DNA from: JAAZBV01 sp964460435 | Lineage (GTDB): Bacteria > Desulfobacterota > DSM-4660 > Desulfatiglandales > HGW-15 | Assembly: GCA_964460435.1 (NCBI GenBank) | Contig: CAYWRH010000164.1 | Location: 1 to 9,351, forward strand | DNA: 9,351 nt | Direction of reading: 5' to 3' | Shown: piece by piece, positions 1 to 6,497 of the stretch | Layout: every line of letters begins with the position of its first letter | How positions within the stretch are numbered: the stretch's first letter is position 1 | Made by a program: the position numbers and the translations under genes | Notes under the pieces: model-generated | Told to the model about the DNA's origin: nothing | Database searches by the model: none | The model's input: only the letters and a program-made list of their open reading frames with translations

Positions 1-40
1 CTATCCAAATGGCCTTTTCTAAACAAATTTATACTAATAT

Positions 41-56
41 GGGTGAGTAGTTACCC
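41..56 (+). other. Small hairpin upstream of the cysteine-rich gene
   Basis: The stem 41-46 (GGGTGA) pairs with 51-56 (TTACCC) around the loop GTAG, with one G-T wobble. It lies 11 bases before the ATG at 68, where a ribosome binding site would be expected, and the only purine-rich SD-like stretch (GGGTGAG) is inside the stem. It could mask initiation, or be the edge of a dispersed repeat cut by the window border. The pairing is visible; the role is a guess. Confidence 0.25.
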
Positions 57-67
57 GAAAACTTTTG

Positions 68-376
68 ATGATTTCTGTTATTTTATTGTTAATGGTAAGT
101 AGTCAGGCCAATGCCGATTGTTTCGAGGATTGTGTAGCGGAGGCTAATTATTGTAGTTCGGTGGCTCTTCAACAAGCTAATAATTGCTGGAACGCGGTCA
201 CTCAGTATTATAGTCAATGTATGTTTGTTTGTGAGTGCTTTAATCCTCCTTCATATTGTCTTGGATATTGTGGGGATATAACGGATCAGATGTTCACCCA
301 ATGTCAAGAAAATTATTATGATGACATGAAAGATTGCAATGACGATTTTAATACATGTGTTAGTGCATGCTACTAA
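68..376 (+). CDS. Small exported 13-cysteine protein, predicted disulfide-stapled helical hairpin
   Basis: I do not recognise the family. From the ATG at 68 the product has 102 residues; a TTG directly before it at 65 is the alternative start. Residues 1-16 form a short hydrophobic signal peptide ending in ANA before Asp17, but without the usual positive charge near the N terminus. The mature part of about 86 residues is very acidic, with one Lys and no Arg, and has cysteines at 18, 22, 29, 40, 51, 55, 57, 64, 68, 79, 90, 97 and 101. Six pairs (18/101, 22/97, 29/90, 40/79, 51/68, 55/64) each sum to 119, a mirror about the Asn59-Pro60-Pro61 turn; only Cys57 has no partner. The spacings 4, 7, 11, 11, 4 put each half's cysteines on one helix face. 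Plant alpha-hairpinins use nested CxxxC pairs in a similar way, while bacterial Csp copper-storage proteins line helices with thiols. The periplasm or outside is the likely location. The next gene encodes a thiol oxidoreductase. No strong SD site is seen. Confidence 0.75.
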   Translation: MISVILLLMVSSQANADCFEDCVAEANYCSSVALQQANNCWNAVTQYYSQCMFVCECFNPPSYCLGYCGDITDQMFTQCQENYYDDMKDCNDDFNTCVSACY

Positions 377-390
377 CACCCCTCTTTTTT
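357..390 (+). terminator. Intrinsic terminator overlapping the end of the cysteine-rich gene
   Basis: A perfect 8-base stem (GTGTTAGT at 357-364, ACTAACAC at 372-379) with a 7-base loop is followed by CCCCTC and six T at 385-390. The TAA stop codon at 374-376 lies inside the right arm, so the hairpin is built from the last coding triplets. It probably separates transcription of the small gene from the thiol oxidoreductase gene downstream. The few bases between stem and T-run make it slightly non-canonical. Confidence 0.6.
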
Positions 391-460
391 ATGCGATAAC
401 GATGGAGTATGTGGATACTGATCTATTGTCTAGCAATGAAATTGATGGAACAAAAATGGT

Positions 461-466
461 TATAAT
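461..466 (+). promoter_or_regulatory. Possible -10 box for the thiol oxidoreductase gene
   Basis: A perfect TATAAT hexamer lies 79 bases before the ATG at 545, in the 168-base gap after the terminator. I see no good -35 box at 16-18 bases; TTGATG at 442 is too close. A promoter somewhere in this gap is expected because the upstream gene ends in a terminator. This hexamer is only a candidate in AT-rich DNA. Confidence 0.25.
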
Positions 467-544
467 TCTGTTACCGAGCTAATTACGCAGAACATTTAAT
501 ATTACTGGAAACATTTCAAACAGATAAAGAAAGGAATTTAAATC

Positions 545-1330
545 ATGCGGCATAAATTGGGAATATTAGCTTTAGTCATGTTCTTATTAATTTTCAGCGG
601 TCATAATATTTTTTCCCAGGAAAATATAATAGAGCTTAAAAATGAAATCGAAGAATTAAAGCAGGGACAGAAGGCTTTACAGGAAGATATTAAGTTGATC
701 AAGGACTTATTGACCCAGGGCAATAAGCCACTCCAAAAGCCTCCACCACCTCAGGCCAATGTACGTGATGTAGTGTTTGAACTCGGTAACAATCCGGGAA
801 AAGGCAGTGAATCGGCTTCATTGGTAATAGTTGAGTTTTCCGATTACCAATGTAGTTTCTGTGCGAAGCACGTAAAAGAAACATTTCCCGAGATATATAA
901 GAAGTATATAAAGACCGGAAAACTCCGTTATGTAATTTTCGACAATCCGTTACCCTTTCATAATATGGCTTCTAAAGCAGCGGAAGCTGCCCACTGTGCA
1001 GATGAGCAGGGAAGTTTCTGGGATATGCACGATAAAATGATGTCGAATCCCGAATCGGTCAATAATCTGAATGACATTGCGTCATCGCTTGGCCTTGACA
1101 TGCACAAATTTGCAAGTTGTATGGATGGGAAAAAATACATCGGCAAAGTGGATGCAAACGTTTCATTGGCTAAGAAGCTTAATATATTAGCCGCTCCGGG
1201 ATTTGTTATCGCCGCCAGTAACCCTGATAACGCTCAAAAAGTAAAAGGTATTTCTTTTATCCTTGGAGCGATACCATTTACACAATTCCAAAAGGAAATA
1301 GAGCAGGCTTTGGCAAGTTTGTCTAAATAG
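545..1330 (+). CDS. Exported DsbA/Com1/ScsC-like thiol:disulfide oxidoreductase with N-terminal coiled coil
   Basis: The product is a thioredoxin-fold protein of 261 residues, probably periplasmic, that forms or reshuffles disulfides in exported proteins. Residues 1-25 are a signal peptide without a lipobox. Residues 26-57 form a charged helix with heptad-like spacing (ELKNEIEELK, then LQEDIKLIKDLL), followed by a Pro-rich hinge (KPPPPQ, 65-70). The thioredoxin domain holds the redox motif CSFC at Cys103-Cys106 after VEFSDYQ, the family block AAHCADEQGSFWDMHDKM, a second cysteine pair (Cys151, Cys192) common in this family, and the cis-proline loop at Ala217-Pro218, where Thr or Val more often precedes the proline. 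An N-terminal helix of this sort oligomerises ScsC-type proteins such as that of Proteus, which act as isomerases or in copper tolerance; whether this one trimerises is inference. The start is supported by AAGGA at 531-535. Its neighbour, a 13-cysteine exported protein, is a natural candidate substrate. No DsbB or DsbD partner is in the window. Confidence 0.88.
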   Translation: MRHKLGILALVMFLLIFSGHNIFSQENIIELKNEIEELKQGQKALQEDIKLIKDLLTQGNKPLQKPPPPQANVRDVVFELGNNPGKGSESASLVIVEFSDYQCSFCAKHVKETFPEIYKKYIKTGKLRYVIFDNPLPFHNMASKAAEAAHCADEQGSFWDMHDKMMSNPESVNNLNDIASSLGLDMHKFASCMDGKKYIGKVDANVSLAKKLNILAAPGFVIAASNPDNAQKVKGISFILGAIPFTQFQKEIEQALASLSK

Positions 1331-1435
1331 TGTGCCTGTCCGGAAAGGGCTCTTTTCTGCAATCCTGGTGTCAATTTCAGATTTTAATCCTCGAAATACT
1401 ATATGTGAGGGAATAATTAGCAACAGGTGATAATA

Positions 1436-2119
1436 ATGAAAATCAATCTTATAATTTTTATGATGATGGCAATATTATTTTTAAATGGCTGCGCTATAAT
1501 ACATGAAATAGAATTAATACCTGTTGCATCGCCGGATCAGAAGAGAGACCCCTATGGAGCGGTTGTCTCGAAAAAAATGCACATGGTGTCGATATTACTT
1601 TATAAAGAAATACGCTTTATGAGAGACAATGCCATATTTAACATAATTATAGAAAACGGTGGAAAGGAGCCAATAAAAATCGGCAATGAAAACATCTCGA
1701 TGATATTTGAAGGGCATGATAAAAAGCGGACAGTTAAAAAACTGGGTGTGCTGTCTGCAAAAAAATTCATGAACGATGTTGAGTATGAATATAGGAAAAG
1801 AGCTATAAATGCTATGGTTCAAATTTCGCGGTCAAAGGACGATATTTATGCTACTTCTTTAGATGGAGGGAATGCAAAGGTCAAATTTACTGTCCTTTCT
1901 CCTGGGGTAGTAGGAGTAGGACGGAGAATAGATGTCAAAACACTGCGGGAAACCTTACCTGATCTAATTTTAAACCAAAAAACCATAATGCCACGTGAGA
2001 GTATAACCGCATTAATATCCTGTCGAACAACTGAGATACCTCGCGGGATAACAGGGGATATTAAGATTAAGGTTTCAATTGATGGTGAAGAACATGGATT
2101 TACTTTTGCACGAAAATAG
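1436..2119 (+). CDS. Lipoprotein of unknown function
   Basis: I do not recognise a named family. From the ATG at 1436 the product has 227 residues. Residues 1-18 are a lipoprotein signal (MK start, hydrophobic stretch rich in Met and Ile) ending in the lipobox L-N-G-Cys19; Ala follows the Cys, which by the E. coli rule favours the outer membrane. The mature part has a segment at about 65-85 (NIIIENGGKEPIKIGNENIS) that looks like a beta-sandwich strand pair seen in exported proteins with Ig-like folds; this is impressionistic. The C terminus (ITGDIKIKVSIDGEEHGFTF) also looks like paired strands. I prefer 1436 over an in-frame GTG at 1427 because AGGTG at 1425-1429 is well placed as an SD site for it and the Lys2 suits a signal peptide. 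The last 24 codons are duplicated at 5541-5612, behind the RCC1-ankyrin gene, so at least one paralog once lay nearby. The 105-base gap before it shows no convincing signal. Confidence 0.8.
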   Translation: MKINLIIFMMMAILFLNGCAIIHEIELIPVASPDQKRDPYGAVVSKKMHMVSILLYKEIRFMRDNAIFNIIIENGGKEPIKIGNENISMIFEGHDKKRTVKKLGVLSAKKFMNDVEYEYRKRAINAMVQISRSKDDIYATSLDGGNAKVKFTVLSPGVVGVGRRIDVKTLRETLPDLILNQKTIMPRESITALISCRTTEIPRGITGDIKIKVSIDGEEHGFTFARK

Positions 2120-2137
2120 ACAAGGCATACCTTGTCT
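2118..2137. repeat. Palindrome overlapping the lipoprotein stop codon
   Basis: AGACAAGG at 2118-2125 pairs perfectly with CCTTGTCT at 2130-2137 around the loop CATA. The left arm starts inside the TAG stop codon at 2117-2119. No T-run follows on the + strand, so it is not a classic terminator, though it could still protect the 3' end of the mRNA. The arm sequence resembles dispersed palindromic repeats of the AGACAAGG..CCTTGTCT type that I recall from several environmental bacteria; that is from memory. Confidence 0.6.
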
Positions 2138-2323
2138 CTACAAAAATATCGGTCAGGAGTAAATCCCGACCCTACTAAAGACTCATTAACGATATGTATA
2201 TCTTTAGTGATTTAGGTATTATGAAACAGCCTGTTCGCAGGAATGACAAAAAAAGTGTAAAAATGTTTTTTCTGGCAACCTCCCAGGTGAGGTTTCCTGA
2301 CAATAATTCTGTTGTAGAGACAA
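2132..2323. repeat. 192-base spacer segment bounded by 12-base inverted repeats, full of palindromes
   Basis: TTGTCTCTACAA at 2132-2143 has its exact reverse complement TTGTAGAGACAA at 2312-2323. Between them are four more inverted repeats: 2151-2158/2164-2171 (GGTCAGGA/TCCCGACC, one mismatch), 2174-2181/2201-2208 (ACTAAAGA/TCTTTAGT, perfect, 19-base loop), 2230-2233/2238-2241 (CCTG/CAGG around TTCG) and 2277-2282/2289-2294 (AACCTC/GAGGTT). GCAGGAATGACA at 2237-2248 looks like part of a dispersed repeat common in Desulfobacterota-type genomes. The terminal inverted repeats make a MITE-like element possible, but I see no flanking target-site duplication. It fills nearly all of the 2120-2349 gap, which has no gene. 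Confidence 0.5.
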
Positions 2324-2349
2324 AATGAATTTTAATAATGGGGAATAAT

Positions 2350-5300
2350 ATGAGGGTACTCACAGGACAAATATTCAGGATTTCTCTGTTTGCCATAATT
2401 TATTTTAATCTATCCTCTATAACTTCACCTTTTTGTCAAATATTCGCTGAAACAGTTGAAGCTAATGCGGAAATCATGCAGGAAACCAGTGTTAAAGCGA
2501 AAGATACAACAACAAAGATCGACTCAATATCACTGGCTGCCGGTCTTTATCACAGCCTGTATATTAAAACCGATGGCACGCTCTGGGCCATTGGATACAA
2601 TAATAATGGTCAGCTTGGCGACGGGGCCACAGATTCACGCAGCACATCGGTCTATATAGCCGGTGACGTAAAACAGGCAGCAGCAGGCAATGTCCACAGC
2701 CTGTTTTTAAAGCAGGATGGCACCATGTGGGCCATGGGCTATAACAGGTATGGACAACTTGGTGATGGAACCAGCGAAACACGGTTAAGGCCTGTTCTTG
2801 TTGCAGAAGGTGTTTCTCAAATAGAGGCAGGCGCCTTTCACAGCCTTTTTATAAAAAATGACACCACCCTCTGGGCAATGGGCAGAAACGACGACGGACA
2901 ACTGGGTGATAGCTCCAGGGTTAACAGAAACATACCGGTCATGGTAGCGACGAATGTGAAGCAGGTCTCCGCAGGCACTGCCCACACCCTGTTTTTAAAA
3001 AACGATGGCAGTTTATGGGGTATGGGCCTTAACGCTGAAGGCCGGCTTGGCGCGAGAAGAGATATGATCAACCCGGCGCCGTTTCGTATTACAGGGGATG
3101 TTGGGAGGATCTCGGCAGGAGGGGCCTTCAGCCTGTTTGTGGGGAAAGATGGCGGTCTATGGGTTATGGGAAGCAATAAATATGGACAGCTTGGTATTGA
3201 ACATATTGATAATATCGGAACACCTGTGAGGATCGCAAATGGGGTGATAGATGTTTCCGGGGGGATGAGCCACAGCCTGTTTCTCAAGAAAGATAATAGC
3301 TTATGGGGCATGGGGGCTAATTATTCTTATCAGTTGGGGAAAGAAACAGGCAGCCGGATTTCCATTCCGGTTCAGATTGCAGAGCAGGCAGTGCAGATTG
3401 CAGCAGGCGGCGCACACACCCTTTTTGTGAAAAAAAATGGCACATTATGGGCAGCAGGGTCAAACTACCTGGGCCAGCTTGGAGACAGCACAACAACAGA
3501 CTTTACAATACCAAAACAGATAGAAAACAGGGTAGCCCGCGAGGTGTTACAGATGACCGGTTTTGCATTCAGGGAAATGCCGCTCTATCAGCCTCCCAAA
3601 AAAGATCGCATGAAGCTGGATACTTTAAGCAGTTCTCCGGCAGAGGCTGAAAAAAATGAAGAGGATACCATGCCGGATTTTATGAAGGACGATGCCCTAT
3701 TCAGAAAGATCTTTCTGGAAAAGATCGGGGATGTTGATCCGGATAGCATAGACAGGGAAGCAGCTCTTATGTGGGCTGCATGGAACGGATACACTGATGT
3801 AGCAGGGCGTCTTATTGATAATGGGGTCAATGTTAACACAAAGTATGGAGACTCCAATATAACGCCCCTCTGGGCCGCATCACGGAATGGGCATACTGAT
3901 GCCGCAAGAATGCTTATTGAAAAAGGCGCCCGTGTAAATGCAAAGGTGTCAAAGGATATTGATAAACTGTTACCTGAAAAAGGCAAAGATAATGAAGGCG
4001 ACGAGGCGGATGAAAGGCTTGATCGCCAGAGAAAAAGCGCGGGTTGGTATTTAACTCTGCATGAGGATAAAATAAAAGAATTAGCTCCGGAAGTTGGGGA
4101 AATTATAGATGAAATAATTGATGACTCTATAAGATCTGAAACAGGGGGTTCACCACTCTGGATAGCCTCGCTTATGGGACACAGGGATGTGGTCGAGCTT
4201 CTTATTGAAAAGGGCGCAAGAATAAATACCACAAGCAGCAGAGGAACAACCCCTCTATATGCCGCCTCAGAAAAGGGTCACAGGGATATTGCGGAGATCC
4301 TCATTAAAAATGGCGCTGAAGTGAATGAAACCAGCTTCGATTTGACAACCCCCCTCTGGATAGCATCAAAAAACGGCCACACGGAGGTGGTAAGGCTCCT
4401 TATTGAAAAGGGCGCCAATGTGGATGTTTATACAAAAACAGATAAAAAAACCGCCCTTTTTCTTGCAGCAGAAAAGGGTTATACAGATGTGGTAAGGCTC
4501 CTTATAGAAAACAATGCAAAGGTTGATTTTATCCCGCCAGGCTCCACTGACACAAAAACACCCTTCTGGATCGCACTGGACAACGGCCATTCGGAGGCTG
4601 CCAGGCTCCTCCTTGAAAACGGCGCTAAGGTTAAGGGAGCAAGCAATATACTGCGTGAATCGGCCCTGATAATCGCGACAAGGCAGGGCATGACAGATAT
4701 CGTTAAGATTCTGCTGGAAAAAGGGGCCGATGTAAATCAAAAGACAGTCCACGGTATAACACCCTTTATACTGGCGCTGGAAAACAGGCACACTGAGATA
4801 ATAAAGCTGCTGATAAAATATGGCGCCAGCGTAAATACAAGGCTTCGTGACGGAACAACACCTATTATGACTGCGGCAAATATGGGGGATATTGAACTGG
4901 TGAAATTCCTTCTTGAAAATGGTGCAAAGATAAATGAGAAGGCCCGGAACGGCACAACAGCCCTCTGGATGGCAGTTACAAGAAGACACAGCCCTGTTGC
5001 GAGGCTCCTTATTGAAAATGGCGCGCATGTAAACATTATAAACAGGGACAATGATGCGTCCGTATTAATGATAGCATCTGAGGTCGGCTTGAAGGACATT
5101 GCAGAACTACTCATACTTAAAGGGGCAGAGGTTAACCTGAAGACAAAACAAGGGGTGACCGCCCTCTGGATAGCAGCCCAGGAAGGGAACGCAGATATTG
5201 TAAGACTGCTTATAAGAAAAAATGCTGAACTAGATGCTGCAAGAAGAGGTGACAACAGGACAGCGTTATGGATGGCATCACAGAACGGACATACCGATGT

Positions 5301-5544
5301 TGTAAAAGCCCTTGTTGAAAATGGGGCAGATACTGATATAAGGGCAGCTGACGGATCAACCGCACTTATGATTGCATCCCAGAATGGACACACTGAGATA
5401 GTAAGGCTTCTCTGTGAATGGGGGTCTGATATAAATCTCATGGTGGCTATAGGAGGAAAAGAGTATTCAGCACTTATGCTGGCTGAAAAAAACAGATGGA
5501 GAGAGGCATCAGGTGTTCTTGAGAGTATCGGTGCAAGGAAATAA
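2350..5544 (+). CDS. Exported RCC1 seven-repeat propeller fused to about 16 ankyrin repeats
   Basis: The product has 1064 residues from the ATG at 2350, chosen because GGGGA at 2340-2344 precedes it; an ATG at 2338 lacks an SD site. A signal peptide covers about 1-34. Residues 62-398 hold seven RCC1/ATS1-type repeats of 48 residues, each with the core AG-x-x-HSL-x-x-K-x-DG-x-LWAMG-x-N-x-x-GQLGDG, enough for one complete seven-bladed propeller. A charged linker (399-465) leads to ankyrin repeats from 466 to the C terminus, with the usual GH-T-D-V-V-x-LLIE-x-GA-x-VN consensus. Repeat 2 carries a highly charged insertion of about 65 residues (about 532-597). The TPLH tetrapeptide of ankyrins is TPLW, TALW or TALM here; none of the repeats has His. 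Both domains are protein-binding scaffolds and no catalytic motif is visible, so the role is probably binding in the periplasm or at the cell surface. It is followed by a lipoprotein-gene remnant and then the Ton operon. A shorter RCC1 paralog lies at 8490. Confidence 0.88.
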   Translation: MRVLTGQIFRISLFAIIYFNLSSITSPFCQIFAETVEANAEIMQETSVKAKDTTTKIDSISLAAGLYHSLYIKTDGTLWAIGYNNNGQLGDGATDSRSTSVYIAGDVKQAAAGNVHSLFLKQDGTMWAMGYNRYGQLGDGTSETRLRPVLVAEGVSQIEAGAFHSLFIKNDTTLWAMGRNDDGQLGDSSRVNRNIPVMVATNVKQVSAGTAHTLFLKNDGSLWGMGLNAEGRLGARRDMINPAPFRITGDVGRISAGGAFSLFVGKDGGLWVMGSNKYGQLGIEHIDNIGTPVRIANGVIDVSGGMSHSLFLKKDNSLWGMGANYSYQLGKETGSRISIPVQIAEQAVQIAAGGAHTLFVKKNGTLWAAGSNYLGQLGDSTTTDFTIPKQIENRVAREVLQMTGFAFREMPLYQPPKKDRMKLDTLSSSPAEAEKNEEDTMPDFMKDDALFRKIFLEKIGDVDPDSIDREAALMWAAWNGYTDVAGRLIDNGVNVNTKYGDSNITPLWAASRNGHTDAARMLIEKGARVNAKVSKDIDKLLPEKGKDNEGDEADERLDRQRKSAGWYLTLHEDKIKELAPEVGEIIDEIIDDSIRSETGGSPLWIASLMGHRDVVELLIEKGARINTTSSRGTTPLYAASEKGHRDIAEILIKNGAEVNETSFDLTTPLWIASKNGHTEVVRLLIEKGANVDVYTKTDKKTALFLAAEKGYTDVVRLLIENNAKVDFIPPGSTDTKTPFWIALDNGHSEAARLLLENGAKVKGASNILRESALIIATRQGMTDIVKILLEKGADVNQKTVHGITPFILALENRHTEIIKLLIKYGASVNTRLRDGTTPIMTAANMGDIELVKFLLENGAKINEKARNGTTALWMAVTRRHSPVARLLIENGAHVNIINRDNDASVLMIASEVGLKDIAELLILKGAEVNLKTKQGVTALWIAAQEGNADIVRLLIRKNAELDAARRGDNRTALWMASQNGHTDVVKALVENGADTDIRAADGSTALMIASQNGHTEIVRLLCEWGSDINLMVAIGGKEYSALMLAEKNRWREASGVLESIGARK

Positions 5545-5612
5545 CAGGGGATTTTAAGATTAAGGTTTCAATTGATGGCGAAGAACATTTATTTACTTTC
5601 AATCGCAGATGA
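5541..5612 (+). pseudogene. Remnant of a second lipoprotein gene (3' end only)
   Basis: These 24 codons match the last 24 codons of the lipoprotein gene (2048-2119) without gaps: 60 of 72 bases agree by my count, with only 4 differences in the first 57. The frame reads ITGDFKIKVSIDGEEHLFTF then NRR and a stop, against ITGDIKIKVSIDGEEHGFTF then ARK and a stop. The similarity begins exactly at the last base of the final Lys codon of the RCC1-ankyrin gene, so the TAA stop of that gene at 5542-5544 is made from remnant sequence read in another frame. There is no start codon or signal peptide, so it cannot make the lipoprotein. Several differences are synonymous or at third positions, suggesting a diverged paralog rather than a fresh copy. 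Confidence 0.8.
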
Positions 5613-5657
5613 TAACAGAAATTAATCAGATAACATGGAGAAGGAGAGACAATTAAA

Positions 5658-6485
5658 ATGGGAGTTCTAAATACACTGGAAAAATCAATGCCCTCTTTTA
5701 AAAAGACCAGCACATTTTTTGCGACAATTGTTATTCCTCTTGAGCTTGTTGTCGGTATTATAGTCTATAAATATATCCTGGGTGACCCTTCTCATTTTGT
5801 GGATAATAACCCGTTAAATCACCCTCTTTCAGGGGATATACTGGGGATGATGTATAAAGGAGGGGACACAGTGCCGGTCATCATAACCTATTTTCTGGTG
5901 GTGCTGACCTTTTTGATTGAGAGGATATGGACCCTTAAAAAGGCCAGGGGAAATGGGAACCCTGCACAATTTGTCATGAGACTGAAGAGGCTCATATCCG
6001 CCCATGATATTGATGCTGCCAAAAAAGAGTGCGACCTGCAGCAGGGTTCAATAGCAAGTGTCTTAAGGGCCGGCCTTGATAAATTCCAGGAACTTGAAAA
6101 ACATAAAACAATGGATTTTGATAAAAAAATCCTCTCCCTCCAGAAAGAGCTTGAAGATGCCGCTGACATGGAACTGCCCATGCTTGAAAAAAATATCATT
6201 ATTCTCTCCACTATCGCCTCCCTTTCAACCCTCACAGGGCTTCTTGGGACTGTAACAGGTATGGTCAAGGCCTTTGCCGCCCTTGCCCATTCAGGCGCGC
6301 CTGATGCCCTTGGCCTGGCAACAGGTATATCAGAGGCCTTAATGAGCACGGCACTTGGAATGATCACCTCCATGCTGGCTATAATCTTCTACAGTTATGT
6401 CACCACACGGATAGACCATATAATGTACCATACTGCCGAGGCCGGGCAGATGGTTGTCCGCACCTTCAACAGCAGTGCTGAATAA
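5658..6485 (+). CDS. exbB: ExbB/TolQ-type proton channel subunit (MotA/TolQ/ExbB family)
   Basis: ExbB forms the inner-membrane pentamer that, with ExbD, uses the proton gradient to drive TonB. The 275-residue product has hydrophobic segments at about 19-41, 71-90, 180-208 and 226-248. The family core is seen in TGLLGTVTGMVKAF (193-206) and in ATGISEALMSTALGM (221-235). The N terminus, with VIPLELVVGIIVYKYILGDP and a GMMYKGG segment before the second helix, and the cytoplasmic helix ILSLQKELEDAADMELPMLE are typical of the Bacteroidota version rather than the shorter E. coli protein. AAGGAG at 5641-5646 serves as SD site. It is the first gene of the operon, 12 bases ahead of exbD. A TolQ or MotA role is less likely given the tonB gene in the operon. 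No promoter is obvious in the 113 bases after the RCC1-ankyrin gene, so transcription could start there or continue from upstream. Confidence 0.95.
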   Translation: MGVLNTLEKSMPSFKKTSTFFATIVIPLELVVGIIVYKYILGDPSHFVDNNPLNHPLSGDILGMMYKGGDTVPVIITYFLVVLTFLIERIWTLKKARGNGNPAQFVMRLKRLISAHDIDAAKKECDLQQGSIASVLRAGLDKFQELEKHKTMDFDKKILSLQKELEDAADMELPMLEKNIIILSTIASLSTLTGLLGTVTGMVKAFAALAHSGAPDALGLATGISEALMSTALGMITSMLAIIFYSYVTTRIDHIMYHTAEAGQMVVRTFNSSAE

Positions 6486-6497
6486 CCGGGGTTCCGC

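Noticed and set aside
39..50. Three-codon mini frame ATG-GGT-GAG-TAG before the cysteine-rich gene as a leader peptide
   Set aside because: It is too short to distinguish from chance and has no SD site.
1331..1435. Terminator after the oxidoreductase gene (GAAAG / CTTTTC near 1341-1358)
   Set aside because: The pairing is short and imperfect, with no T-run after it.
2118..2323. CRISPR array
   Set aside because: The repeats are inverted pairs of differing sequence, not regularly spaced direct repeats with unique spacers.
3588..4232. Long open frame on the minus strand within the ankyrin region, and similar ones at 4366-5028, 4737-5441 and 8562-9200
   Set aside because: They lie antisense to strongly supported repeat proteins and read as low-complexity, repeat-periodic protein (Ser-rich or Cys-rich), as expected from the complement of repeated codons. 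No SD site or family motif supports them.
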